Source of the DNA: Lutraria lutraria | Taxonomy: Eukaryota; Mollusca; Bivalvia; Venerida; Mactridae | DNA: 64,000 nt | Direction: 5' to 3' | NCBI GenBank assembly: GCA_964023205.1 | Contig: OZ026835.1 | Coordinates: 20,225,817 to 20,289,816 of the forward strand | Shown here: piece by piece, positions 23,301 through 33,365 of the stretch | Numbering within the stretch: position 1 is the stretch's first letter | How the letters are laid out: the number at the start of each line of letters is the position of its first letter | Notes under the pieces: generated by a model | Told to the model about the DNA's origin: nothing | Database searches by the model: none | Seen by the model: only the letters and a program-made list of their open reading frames with translations | Translations under genes and position numbers: made by a program

Positions 23301-23834
23301 GACATCAATATAGTCATACCGAAACATAGTTTTAAACGCTCTGTGGAGGAACGTATGTTAAATATTTTTAAAACAGAATGGCTTAATTCGGTACAACAAG
23401 TTTCAAGTCGTAGTGGTAGGGGTGGAAATAAACTACGCACCTATGCCCTGTTTAAACAACATATTACTGTTGAAAAATATTGTAAAATGATCTTGCCATT
23501 TAGTCATAGATCGGCTTTTTGTAAATTCAGATGTGGCGTTGCACCAATTAGGCTTGAAACTGGCAGATATGAAAGGTTACCTGTGGATGAAAGAACTTGT
23601 CCTTTCTGTAATGTTTTTATTGAAGATGAATGCCATGTAATACTTAACTGCAGTTTATATGAAGACTTACGTTTTAATCTTGTACAACAAGCTACAGAAG
23701 TTTGTGATATATTTTATAATTTGTCAGACAACGATAAATTAGTCGTGTTATTTACCCACCCGGATTTGATTCGTTTAAGTGCCAAAACCTGCTGTAATAT
23801 TTTAAATCGTAGAAGTTCTTATCTATGTAGATAA
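20310..23834 (+). CDS. LINE ORF2: APE endonuclease and reverse transcriptase
   Basis: A 1,174-codon frame ending TAA at 23832-23834. Residues 5-250 are an AP-endonuclease-like domain (FWNVRGWN, AETHL, ICGDFNSR about 153, PDHSML). The RT follows with AFIDFSKAYD about residue 665 (motif A), GLRQGCILSPILFNLYIND (motif B) and LLYADDIVLL about 765 (catalytic YADD). A C-terminal CPFCN-x(n)-H-x4-C zinc knuckle lies near 1095. No internal stops or frameshifts. It starts directly after the ORF1 TAG in the same frame and has no ATG before the endonuclease domain. It copies LINE RNA at the nicked target site. Confidence 0.88.
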   Translation, partial: VTAGFWNVRGWNADSNSDNSILRTACATLSGCDILAVAETHLLSDSVLNIDGFKWFGLNRTMIHKRAKTGSGGVGFLIKNNICDEFDITILDSSFEGILWLEMCHKFDNYVLFPCVCYLPPENSSRYVDVNVFYDSLLTDIYKYQNDGILYICGDFNSRCGQLEDYISGIDNVSPRHIIDFKTNTYGEIFIEFLINVSMCIVNGRNYTNNDFTSVSVKGLSVVDYCVTSYETLSLFSDFSVVTTADLINQCGQINTLLSGNLPDHSMLKWNINLESVMSASNSDKISDEFVKFDSFDKFDCSNIHESFMLSPDILVKVNSTIDDIEQGFKTQNDIDSAYSSWCTILKDNMYKSLPYKTITPGSKGKCFRPGKPWWNDRLGTLWTNVNKAERKWLSCINTNAKKKLKTEYISVRKQFDREVQLSKRLHWYSLQNDLMEECNIDHSKFWKSIGKVGIGNTSRKLIPMEIQLPDGSTSQCVTDVLEKWKADFSTLLNKTHVANHASQDDGNFVEPNYESFNDNISLLEVKKALDSAKRGKASGIDGIPSEVLKTDTSVLFLHSLFNVCFTTGVVPSIWGKSIINPIPKSSSADPRDPLSYRGISLASSMYKIYCSVLNSRLSNWAETNEKIVDEQNDFRKHRSTTDHILSLTSIIDCRKKNNLSTFCAFIDFSKAYDFINRQKLWIKIKAAGISGNMFCAIKSLYSSVASCVRVNHFKTEWFDIHCGLRQGCILSPILFNLYINDLAIYLKSFNIGVNLDQDRICILLYADDIVLLAETSNDLQRLLDALNDWCNINDMSINCKKSNIVHFRPNSCVKTDVIFRCGNNLLNVVDKYTYLGIVLNEHLNFDFTARVVAQSANRALGLVIAKCKLLGGVPYNVFTKLYDSVVWPVIAYGAAIWGQKTFSCIDAVQNKAMRYFLGVGKYTPNSAVTGEMAWTPPIVRQWSCISTYWTRLNSLHASRLTKRIALWAISLANNSCKNWHHNVKIKLFELDLYQYSDINIVIPKHSFKRSVEERMLNIFKTEWLNSVQQVSSRSGRGGNKLRTYALFKQHITVEKYCKMILPFSHRSAFCKFRCGVAPIRLETGRYERLPVDERTCPFCNVFIEDECHVILNCSLYEDLRFNLVQQATEVCDIFYNLSDNDKLVVLFTHPDLIRLSAKTCCNILNRRSSYLCR

Positions 23835-24517
23835 CTTTGTTTTTTATTATTATTATTATTATTCCAATTGTTGTTATTTCCCGTTACACGTCTGTCATGT
23901 GTAACCTTTTTATCATTTTGTTTCCAGCTATACCTCTTAATAGTTTAATAATTTATTATTATTTATTATTGTTCCGTTTTATGTTCATTGTATTCAAGAC
24001 ATATTCTTAATAACTAGATTAAGACTAGCATTCTTTTATTATTTATAAGCTAGTGTAGTATTACTTTTTAACTCTTTTGTCGGTTTAAAGCTAGATTTTT
24101 ATTTTATTATAATATCATATGAATACATGTATAGTAACAATAATATATATATAAATATATGTAGTTTTAGTTTGTACTTTTCTTGTGAATAATTTTACCA
24201 GTCTCTTATAATTCTCTGTTAGAATGGTCACATAATAATGACTCTGTGATATGATATAATGTGATTGTATTTGTATATATGTGAATGAGACTTGAATAAA
24301 GAATATATATATATTTAATTTGTAGCCTAATACATATATTTGTACTGGGCTTTGTCATGTGGTATTTGCCATAGTTATACTGATATAACATACAAATTGA
24401 TACAATGTATTCACGACAACTGTACATTTATTCATTATAGTATATATTGTTTCATTGGAGTATTTGTTTGTTGTTGTAACGATAGAAGAAATTGAGTTAT
24501 TATGTGATTACTTACAG

Positions 24518-24721
24518 GATGTCCTGAAATGCGCAGACCCTACGGAATGGTAAAGAATTGTACGTCTGATGGAATAAAACACGTATGCGTACTTACGTGT
24601 AAAGAGGCAATGTTTCCTCCGTTTGAAACAACGGAATACAAGCTATGGTCTACTTCATATGAATGCGGGCCATTTTCTGGCTACAAATGGAATCTCACCG
24701 GCGAAATTGTTGATTGTTCAG
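24518..24721 (+). CDS. Gene B exon: sushi-like domain preceding module X
   Basis: A 68-codon phase 1-1 exon after CTTACAG, ending TCAG|GTGCG. It starts CPEMRRPYG and has VCVLTCKEA, YECGPFSGYKW and a last Cys (IVDCS), a sushi module with a long insert. Because it is phase 1-1 it could splice to gene A exon 24 across the LINE, or belong to a separate copy. It is equivalent in position to gene A exon 10. Confidence 0.75.
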
Positions 24722-24970
24722 GTGCGACGCAATTCATGTAATGTGAATACATTTGTATTATTGAATTTAAATATGAATGTTAAGTCACTTTCAAAACCAA
24801 TTGTAAATATTTTTTATGATATTTGTACAAGTTAATATGTCCTACTTACATCATAGTGTTACTTTTGTGATTCACTTTAAACCCACAGAGAACAACAAAT
24901 ATACAAAGAAATACAAAATAGTACAGATAAATTTATTATTTTTTGCTTTTTCTATTAATATCGTTTTCAG

Positions 24971-25210
24971 GAGGAAGCAAGCCATCCAGATTTAGAACAA
25001 CAATCAAAACAACTGTGGATCCACCTATTCCTTGCTCAGAAGCTAAAAATGTTGAGAGTATGGTAAAAGACGATGCGTCTGATATTGTGTGCAAAGATGG
25101 ATTTGAATGTGAGATTGATGTTAACATACGGCAATGTGGGTCAAGAAAAAAGAGATCGAGTGAAAGCGAATTAGAACTCAATTTTGAATTAAACGTGTTA
25201 AGTTATGATG
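24971..25210 (+). CDS. Gene B exon: module X, first part, with RKKR site
   Basis: An 80-codon phase 1-1 exon after TTTTCAG, ending GATG|GTAGG. It parallels the first part of gene A exon 11: cysteines (IPCSEA, IVCKDGFEC, RQCGS), then a basic RKKR (25144-25155), then an alternating strand-like segment (LELNFELNVLS). The shared dibasic site and cysteine order make the two modules homologous although sequence identity is low. Confidence 0.75.
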
Positions 25211-25969
25211 GTAGGTTATACTATATAATTATACGTTATAGCCAAAGTGCAGTACCTATCAACATTGGTCAAATGATACTAGTACTACTCAAATAGTCTA
25301 GGATATTTGAATGTACACTTTATATGTAGTCTGATGTTTCGTAAAATCTTTTTCAAAATATATAAAGCAATTATACTGTGATGAATCTTTGCATATTTAC
25401 TAAAATGGCCGCTTACGATTACCTGTTATACGAACCTTGCCAAAAAGCGACACATAACTTAACGAATTGTCTTAAGAGTGTGTGCATATCAAAGTTTGTT
25501 TTTTTTAAATTTCCAACAATTAAGTATATCCCATCCGCTATTCACAATTGGAAGAGCATTAGGTTTATGGAATTGAGGTCCTGGACTTGGCACATTGTTT
25601 TCTATAACTAATTAATATCTAAGACTATTGAGGTCCACTGCGGATACGGATGATTCATATGAAGAAGTTGGCAATTACTTGTGGAGAACCAGGTTAGTAC
25701 TGGTAAAGAATCCAGGAACGCTGTTTAACTTTACTATCCAGTTCGTAGTACATATGACATGATTACTGTTGTAAATTGACATAATTGACCAAACATCCAT
25801 TTTGTTTAGACTTTAATTTTAGGTTATCACATGATTTCTTTTGTATGCGTCAGTCAACGATATTAAGTACAGTAAGTTGTTTTTATTTGACATAATAGTA
25901 TTCAGTTTCCCTACTGGCACATCAACACTACACATGTACTTGTTTGCATATTTGTCTTTTCTAACTTAG
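25211..25969 (+). other. Gene B intron, nothing recognised
   Basis: A 759-base AT-rich intron. One open frame (25378-25611) has no domain features and no splice context. I see no gene or repeat family here. Confidence 0.5.
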
Positions 25970-26161
25970 ATACAAATAGCTCGATGGATTTTTGGAATGT
26001 TGCAAATGCTTCACTTTCTCCACTTATCATCCTCTCCGATTCATGGACATCTATAAACGTTGGTGGAATAACGTATAACGCAGACACTACGAACTTTTCG
26101 CATTCTAGTCTAATTGAATGTGAGAATGGATATTTTTTGCAAGCCGGTTTTGCGATTTGTG
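25970..26161 (+). CDS. Gene B exon: module X, second part
   Basis: A 64-codon phase 1-1 exon after CTTAG, ending TGTG|GTAAG. Its end (LIECENGYFLQAGFAIC) matches the last residues of gene A exon 11 (TIDCSEPGQVQDGFSC) in cysteine and glycine spacing. In gene B the module is therefore split by an intron that gene A lacks. It contains several N-glycosylation sequons (NSS, NAS, NFS). Confidence 0.72.
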
Positions 26162-26540
26162 GTAAGAATCATCATGTTCTCAGACTCTTTAACGGACATT
26201 CGACAGAATCATATTTTAATGACACCAATACCTTTTCGAAGGCTAAGATGGATGTGTTGGAGGGAATTTTGTTTTAAGAAAAAACAGTCATACTTTAAGT
26301 ATTTTACAATCATGATTTGTTGATGATCATTTGCGAAATCTTCTGGATTAATGAAAACTTACGTTGCAAAATACGGCAATTTTATTTAATACCACGAAAA
26401 CTTATTACGCCATCATACTTATTTTGTAATTAGTCGCAGTGGAACGCTCTACTTCAGTCGTAGTAGTAGTAGGTCTACATTGAGGTATAACGTCACAGAG
26501 TTGTTTACATACTCACTTGCTGGCTTCAAAAGCCTTATAG

Positions 26541-26862
26541 GCCCATTAGCTTTTTAAATTTAGTAATACAGGACAATAGATACAATGATAGTAAAATATA
26601 AGAAGTAATATCTTATAAGGTCTGAATCAATATTTATATAATGCATTTCTCGTGAAAATATTGTCAGATGCTTTTTCCTTATTTTTTTGCAATATAATTT
26701 AAAAAATACTATGCTGCATTTCTATGTGTATTTCGTGATTAAAAAAGAAGATTTCAGAATGTGTTATTGAAAGTAAAAGTTAGCTTCACTGACAAGGCAT
26801 CTCTCTAGGTAAAATAGGACCGAGATCTACTTAATTTTAACACCCAAAAAAGCTAATGGGAC
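26541..26862. mobile_element. MITE, CCCATTAGCTTTTT family, copy 2
   Basis: A 320-bp element with inverted termini CCCATTAGCTTTTT and AAAAAAGCTAATGGG. Its interior is clearly similar to 47541-47846 (shared strings such as TAAAATATAAGAA and AGGTAAAATA) and its ends match 14842-15107. It is non-coding. Confidence 0.6.
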
Positions 26863-26997
26863 TTTAGAATGGTGAGTAAAACATGTCTTTATCTAAATGA
26901 AAGTATCTAAACCAGATTTTATAAAGAACAACTTTGGTTCATAAATAAAAAACGAGTACTTTGTAAGATGGCCTTTATATCATCTTACATTCTTTAA

Positions 26998-27460
26998 AGG
27001 GGCATGCCCTGGAACTGCTGTGTCTTGGGTTTTATACACCAAAAATGCGTTTATCACGTGTAAAAACAATTATTACCGAAAAGTCAAAGAAGAATGTGCC
27101 TTCAAAAATGGCCATATAACGCGCGCATGGGTATTTATATGCCGGTTTAAATAAAAGGCTTACAGCCTTTTATTGACGACAACGATATTTCCGATTCGTC
27201 TGAGAATTTAACTTAGCGTGTGATATGATATTTACCAGTAATTGATCGATAGAAAAGCTTTATGTCGCACACAATGAACATGACATAAGCTATACTTACC
27301 ATTTCACAGTTTGTTGACAATTTTTCGTCCCGAAATAAGGGTCGAGTTATGAAAATGACGAATATTTTCTAAGCGTAATTCTTTCATTAATTGATTTAGG
27401 CATTCAAATGATACCAATTTGATTTATATTCGAGACGCTTCAGTTCCAGGGCATGCCCCT
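26998..27460. mobile_element. TTAA-flanked MITE
   Basis: A 463-bp segment with 20-bp perfect inverted ends beginning AGGGGCATGCCCTGGAACTG, flanked on both sides by TTAA (26994-26997 and 27461-27464). Termini and target preference are of piggyBac/Kolobok type. No coding capacity. Confidence 0.75.
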
Positions 27461-27492
27461 TTAAGCGCCTTGGAATGGAGTTAGTTGTTGTG

Positions 27493-27957
27493 TTATGGTT
27501 GTCCATATATATTGCGAATTTCTTCAAACAAGTCAGCTTCACTGTTAATAAAACACACTCCACTGGTGAATTCTCTTTTGATCAGCAACCAGATATTTTC
27601 AATGATATTGATGTTAGGAGATTGTGCTGGCCAGAAAAGGGATCTTAATTCATTTCTGGTCTTGTAGATGGCGACGGTCTAAGCATAATGGACTATTGCG
27701 TTATCATCTTGAAGTAAACAGTTCTGATTACTAAAATGTCTGGTGACAATTTCTAGACATTGATACGTCATCATCATGACATAATGCTTACTCGGTATGT
27801 TGACAAAGTTTGCATGTGCCTCAGTCCGACATAGATTTTGATCAGACAGCCTAAGGGAGATTAATCGTATTGACGTAGACGTGTGTGAAAAATGGCCGCT
27901 GATAACGAATACTTTTTGCACATGACTGAATGTTTTTTTTTTAAATTTCCAACTCAT
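27493..27957 (-). pseudogene. Tc1-type transposase fragment (DD34E), interrupted by a stop
   Basis: On the minus strand the frame runs from 27957 to a stop at 27493-27495, with one in-frame TAG at 27679-27681. It contains LLQDDNAIVHYA and, after the stop, SLFWPAQSPNINIIENIW. The Asp of DN and the Glu of IIEN are separated by exactly 34 residues, the DD34E spacing of Tc1 elements. The N-terminal DNA-binding half and the terminal repeats are not recognised, so it is a dead fragment in the intron before the GCC exon. Confidence 0.75.
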
Positions 27958-28038
27958 GTATAGGCGACTTTACATTGGAAACGCTGGTGAGGTATAATTA
28001 TTGTTAAGTATTAATCTTTTGTCCGCAATGCATTCCAG

Positions 28039-28209
28039 CGGGATGCACTCCTGGCTCCTGGTACGATGTGAGGAGTAAAACATGTCAGTATTGTGCGATT
28101 GGATCATACCAAGAAATGTCTGGCCAATTCTCCTGTGATTTGTGTCCCAATGGTTACACAACCTTAATTACTGGGAGTATGGATAGAAACGACTGTACAA
28201 ATACAATAA
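28039..28209 (+). CDS. Gene B exon: GCC2/GCC3 module
   Basis: A 57-codon phase 1-1 exon after ATTCCAG, ending ATAA|GTAAG. Reading: GCTPGSWYDV, then CQYCAIGSYQEM, then CDLCPNGYTTL and NDC. The CxxC-x-x-G-[SY]-Y pattern identifies the GCC2/GCC3 family. It follows module X exactly as in gene A. The expected second GCC exon and LamG exons are absent; a sequence gap begins 74 bases downstream. Confidence 0.85.
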
Positions 28210-28283
28210 GTAAGTGATTTCTGTTTAGGGTCAAATAAAATCTCCTTTACAGACTAAACGAATATACGGATTGTAAATTATGT

Positions 28284-28483
28284 NNNNNNNNNNNNNNNNN
28301 NNNNNNNNNNNNNNNNNNNNNNNNNNNNNNNNNNNNNNNNNNNNNNNNNNNNNNNNNNNNNNNNNNNNNNNNNNNNNNNNNNNNNNNNNNNNNNNNNNNN
28401 NNNNNNNNNNNNNNNNNNNNNNNNNNNNNNNNNNNNNNNNNNNNNNNNNNNNNNNNNNNNNNNNNNNNNNNNNNNNNNNNNNN
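28284..28483. other. Assembly gap (200 N)
   Basis: Exactly 200 undetermined bases. A round number of this kind is normally a scaffolding placeholder, so the true distance, and possibly the orientation of the right-hand sequence, is unknown. Confidence 0.95.
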
Positions 28484-28758
28484 TTTAAACAGAAATTACA
28501 CAATAAAACACTAAAATTGCTTTAAAATGCAATCTAATCCAATGAAATCAAAGGCTATGTCAAGAAATTAACAAAAATATAGAATGGCCTTTATTTCCTA
28601 TTTTCCCATTTCTGATTTATCGCGCTATATTTTCCCTTCAGAAAGCCACAGGTAGTTTTGAAAATTAAAAAAAAACACTGCAAACAGACAGTCAGCCAGT
28701 AAGCCAGCCAGATCAAAAACAATATGTTCCCAATCTATCGACACAGGGACGTAAACAG

Positions 28759-28891
28759 TCACACCATGTCAATACGCAAATGACTAGCAATCTGCTTGCC
28801 ATACATAGTTGATTCATTATGTGGCATATCTCCTTCTACTCTATCTACATCATCTTCATTGCCAATCTGAACATGAACTCGATGTAGTTTT
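28759..28891 (-). other. Possible terminal exon on the minus strand (weak)
   Basis: Downstream (minus strand) of the inverted TSP1 copy, a 44-codon hydrophilic frame ends in TGA at 28759-28761. It could start at an acceptor-like CATTAG at 28892. The residues (VQIGNEDDVDRVEGDMP) look like a short cytoplasmic tail, but the phase (2) does not match the phase-1 donor at 28994, so it may be chance. Confidence 0.2.
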
Positions 28892-28993
28892 CTAATGCAA
28901 AAATTGTGCAATCATGCACATTGCAGATGATACCTGACAGGCTTTGGTAGTATTCACATTTAAGCACCCTCCGGTTTTGTGTAGACATCTTTT

Positions 28994-29229
28994 TTTATAC
29001 TCACCAGGACAAGGACCATAATTGCATGTTTTTTGTTCCGTAGTTGAACAGGTAGTGTCAGATACACACACTTGTGTTTTGTAAATGTTCCAGTGCAGTC
29101 GTTACAAACAATGAATAAGGAAAACACATCAAATATGTCTCAATAACTAAACAACACAATTAAACCCCCTAGAACTATAAATCTATCATTTAGTACACAA
29201 TTTTTACAAGTTAACAGATTAATTCACAT
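28994..29229 (-). pseudogene. Inverted partial copy of gene A TSP1 exon 20 and the preceding intron
   Basis: The reverse complement matches gene A bases 14445-14813. The exon part (28994 to about 29095) keeps the 3' half of TSP1 (TQVCVSDTTCSTTEQK), then diverges (NYGPCP) and retains a GTGAG donor. About 95 bp holding the acceptor and the WxxW-CxxTC half are deleted, so this is not a usable exon. It stops at 29229, where the 7.3-kb insertion begins. Confidence 0.75.
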
Positions 29230-29696
29230 TGTAGCAACGTTAAATGTCGCATCAACGTTTTTGCATTCATCTCAAAAGTCATCATTCAAAAATACGCATT
29301 TTCCTGGTTTTGTGGACAGTCTAACCATGAACAGATAACAACATCCAGAATTAGTAAACACACGCATGTCTGTCTCGTACGAAAATTGCTAAAAATGAAC
29401 AGGTTATGCCTTACGCAGTTTCTGATATTCCAACATGAGAGGACCTTATTATGTTTGTCCTGGATGTTGAGAAAAAATTCAGGTTTTCAGTGAGAATGAA
29501 GTCGTTGTGAAGTTGCAAAAATCTTTTACGAAAAACAAAACTTGTCACCGGCTTAAAGGTTATTACTACATTTTGCGGAGCCGAGACTTACATGTCAACC
29601 ATATAAATCTGACACTAAGTCGTCATGGCATTGATGGACCAAGCCAAGATATCACGTGTTACTTGTACCCTGCTAACTGAACGTGATTGAACGTGT

Positions 29697-32165
29697 CAAT
29701 ACAATACAATACAATAGATTTATTTGCATAAACTTTTACAAGTTTATCGCCATTTACAAAATGATACAAACAAGATGGCGATAACAAAATACAAGTACAA
29801 AGAAAATGAGAAAAGCATTATAATGCATTACAAATACTTATGAATAACAATATCAATTATGCTCTTAATATATTTGCTAAATAAATGAATTTCGATAATT
29901 TATTTAATAAATTAATGTTTGATGCGTTTAACAATTTTTTTGAATTTAAAAATATTTGGCCAATGATTGTAATACTTAGGTAAATAGTCTTTTCTTAAAT
30001 TTCTATAAAATGGACACACTAATAAAAAATGGTATTCGTTTTCTATACTTAACATGCTACATTTATTACACAATCGTTGTTCTTTTGGAATATTCCTATG
30101 TCTACCTTCTTCAATTAATAAATTGTGAGAGGAGCATCTAAATCTTGTTAAGGCTATTCTGTATTTATCATTAATTATATTTAAATATTGTTCTACCTGA
30201 AAATGAGTTTTGTATATACGGTAACTTTCCAATTTTGATAGAGTATTTATTTCGTTGAACCATTTCTGATAATATTGATCATATAAACATCTAATTAAAC
30301 TTGACATTTGCTCTTTTGATACATTAATATTGTTCCATAAATAAGAAAATCCTAGATTATTTAATAAAATTTTAACTTCATTTGCCCACGTATTAATAAA
30401 ATTACCATTTTGATCACGCATATTGAATAATTTGAATATCAATGTATCTTGATTGTTTATTATTTTAAACCAAAATTTAATAATTCGTTTTTTGCGTATT
30501 AAACTCATTGGTACTCGGGCAAGTTCTCCATATATTGTAGCATTAGTAGTTTGTTGTCTAACACATAATAGTTTTTTAAGAAATTTTAAATGTATACGTT
30601 CTATATCTAACGATTTGTGAAAGCCCCAAACTTCACATCCGTAGTTTAAAATAGGTGTTACCATCGAGTCAAAAAGTTTTATCTTTTCTGTAATACAAAA
30701 TGGAACAGATTCATATAAAGAATAGATTGAAAACAAGGCTCTATTTGCCTGCTGTGCTAATGATTTTTGGGCTTGATAAAAACAACCATTAGCTGAAAGA
30801 CAGACACCTAAATAAGTAAATTTTGTAACGATCCTTAATTTTCGCTCATTATAAAATACATCTACATTTTCCGGATTATTACCTTTCTTAAATACCATAG
30901 CAACTGTTTTGTCAACGTTGACGTTAATTCCCAATTTTGTACAGTATGTATACAGATTATTTAATAAATGTTGCAATCCCTCTTTCGAATAAGAAAATAA
31001 AACAGTATCATCAGCAAATAATATAAGAAATAAGCGTAATTCTCCTACACTAAATACGTCTAGATTATTATCATTTAGTTCAGTATACATATCATTTATA
31101 AAAAACAAAAATAGTATTGGGGATAATGGCTCACCCTGCTTGAGCCCTTGCGTTGTATAAAAACTGTCGGTATTGGACCCATTAACTCGGACACAAGATT
31201 TTACTGTTTCGTAATTTTTTTGTAACATTTTAACAAGTCGGCTCGATGCCCCATACTGTAGAAGTTTGAACCAAATCCCTTTTCTATACACTACATCAAA
31301 AGCTTTGCGAAAATCTATGAAGGCACAAAATAATTTTTTCTTATCTTTGGAAATAACTTTATCAATAATTGATTGTAAAACAAATATACATTCTGTTGTA
31401 CTTTTCCCTTTCCGAAATCCAAATTGAAAATCAGATAAAAGTTTATTTTGATCAGCCCAATTACGACATCTATTATCCAACACCACCGAAAATATTTTTG
31501 AAAAAATTGATGTAAGAGTGATTCCCCTGTAGTTATTAACGTCATTAGGATCACCTTTCTTTGGTATTGGAACAATGACACCTTTAGTCCAATTATCCGG
31601 GTACGAACAAGTTGTATACATAAAGTTAAAGAGTTTACATAGTAACGGCGTGAGTAAATGTTTACAATCAATAAATATTTCGGGTATTAGGCAATCTATA
31701 CCTCCACTTTTACCCCGTTTTAATGACGAAATTGCCCTTAATACTTCGGTTTCAGTGATCCTACTATCAAGATAATCATTATGTTGATTATCATTAATAT
31801 TACTATTATTTATCTCGTTTTCAATGTCGTTATTTGAAAACTCATTGTCATCAGATAAAACATGTTTAAAATGATTTAAAAAATCTGACTTCGTGATATT
31901 AGTCTTTTGTGATTTTTTTGGTTTAAGCTTTTGCAATTCTTTCCAAAATTGTTGAGGATCGGACATAGCAAGCTGGTGAAAAGAACTTTTTTGTTTGGCC
32001 TTAAAAATAGCACGAGCTTTCCGCTTTACTTGTCTATATACCCGACGTGTATTGATAAGTGCATCGTGACTAATTGTCGATTTAATTTTACGATAATTTG
32101 ATTTTGCTGCACAAAAATTACGCCTAGCAGTTTCACATTCCTTGTCATATTCAGTATATCCACCG
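29697..32165 (-). mobile_element. 5'-truncated APE-group LINE
   Basis: A minus-strand LINE lacking the endonuclease part. Its 3' end has a short stem-loop (ACTTGTAAAAGT), AAATAAA and a CAATA-type tandem tail at 29697-29715, as in many CR1/L2-like elements. The reading frame stays open up to about 32165, where the element appears truncated. It differs clearly from the LINE at 18840-24312. Confidence 0.8.
29912..32165 (-). CDS. LINE reverse transcriptase (ORF2 C-terminal part)
   Basis: A 684-codon frame from a Met at 31966 to a stop at 29912, with open coding upstream of that Met to about 32165. RT motifs: CAFIDFRKAFDVVYRKG (A), GLKQGEPLSPILFLFFIND (B) and ILFADDTVLF (C, FADD). The C-terminal cysteine motif CNKCSM-x(n)-H-x4-C follows (EYHFLLVCPFY). 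The RT domain looks intact with no internal stop, but without the endonuclease and 5' end the copy cannot be autonomous. Confidence 0.85.
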
Positions 32166-33134
32166 ATTATTATGTATTGTAAAATACATATTACTTACAG
32201 CATAGTTTTTATTGCGGTGTGAAAAATGTATGCAGCGAATTAATACCGTACTATATATTTATTGATTATAAAAAAAAAATATCATGAAATGCTGTCATCT
32301 TTAAAATATAAACGACAGAGTAAACATAGAAACATTGTTAGTTTAATATTATGGTTACATATCGACGTTAATATTTTTATGACTGCATACGTAACGTTAC
32401 AACTTCCTAAAAGAAGACGATAGACTTGTTCTGATCTTAATTCGACAAAAGCATTTATTGCTTTTAAAAAAGTATATTACATTCCTAACTATAATTGTTG
32501 GAATTGATAAAGGTCTACAAATATCTGTTATGGAAACATAAGATTAACATGCGCTTAAAATAAACCAAATATAAAGCGCGATAATTGCCTAAATAATAAC
32601 GTAATGACGCCGTGTTTTTATTTCAAGTGGTGCAGGAAACGTTACGATACTGAAAAAAGTAGCCTGAAGAAGTATAGATTTTTTTCGCTCAATGCGTAGA
32701 TAAATGAATGTTTTACATAATGTTAATTTCAGAAAAAAACTTCTATCACGGCGTTTTAGCTACATTTGCATTTATCTGAATATTTTACGTCGAGAAATCG
32801 TCCCCATAATGACGTTTTGACGTCGATTAATTTCCGACACGCCGGGCGGTCATGGGTATTCAAAGTATTGATGATGATCACTCGGTAGACCACAGCATTC
32901 GCTCATCCGCAAAGTTTGAATTTTAAATTTATGTCAATTTATAGCAAAGCTACAAGAGGAGAAGTACAACGAGTCGTTCACATAGCTGGTGCCGCTAGAT
33001 GACGTTTTAACGTCGTTAAGTTGCTAGGTTACCGACGTCAAACTGTAAAAAGAACAAAATTTTCGTAAGCGCGGCTACTTCGGGTATACTTCCTCCAAAT
33101 TTCATGTCATTCGAACAAATTTTCTTTTTTCCAG
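32166..33134. other. Non-coding stretch between LINE and sushi exon
   Basis: About 970 bases without a recognisable gene. It contains several GACGTTTTGACGTCG-like motifs near 32810-33030 and lies inside the composite insertion. Confidence 0.4.
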
Positions 33135-33281
33135 ATTTTGGATCGGTGACTTGTCCTTCTGGAAAGAACTATGGACAGCAGTGTACATTTTCTTGCACAA
33201 ACGGGTTCACACCGACAATATCTACAATTTCGTGTTTATCCAATGGACAATGGTCTGATGGTGGAGTATCCGAGTGCATAG
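33135..33281 (+). CDS. Sushi/CCP exon lying inside the composite insertion
   Basis: A 49-codon phase 1-1 exon with a strong acceptor (TTTTTTCCAG) and a GTATC donor. The protein reads VTCPSGKNYGQQCTFSC, GFTPTISTISC, NGQWSDGGVSEC, an intact sushi module of the same subtype as gene A exons 3 and 6. It lies between the matching inverted ends at 29230 and 36548, so it appears to be carried by mobile DNA. It could alternatively be a genuine exon of gene B into which elements inserted. Confidence 0.75.
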
Positions 33282-33365
33282 GTATCTAACGATTTGATTA
33301 ATTGCTTAATATGAAATGATTACCTAAATGGTGTTTAAAATGAGTTTACTGTCTGAAGATGTGGC

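Larger units (their letters stand above)
18840..24312 (+). mobile_element. Near-complete APE-type non-LTR retrotransposon (LINE)
   Basis: A roughly 5.4-kb LINE in the same orientation as the surrounding exons. It has a 5' region (about 18840-19151), ORF1 (19152-20309), ORF2 (20310-23834) and an AT-rich 3' UTR with AATAAA near 24295. Both ends are approximate because no secure target-site duplication was found. Domain layout (ORF1 with coiled coil and RNA-binding fold; ORF2 with APE endonuclease, RT and CCHC) places it among CR1/L2/Jockey-group elements. The clade is not resolved by eye. Confidence 0.85.

Noticed and set aside
28231..28525. Open frames across the N run
   Set aside because: They are made of undetermined bases.
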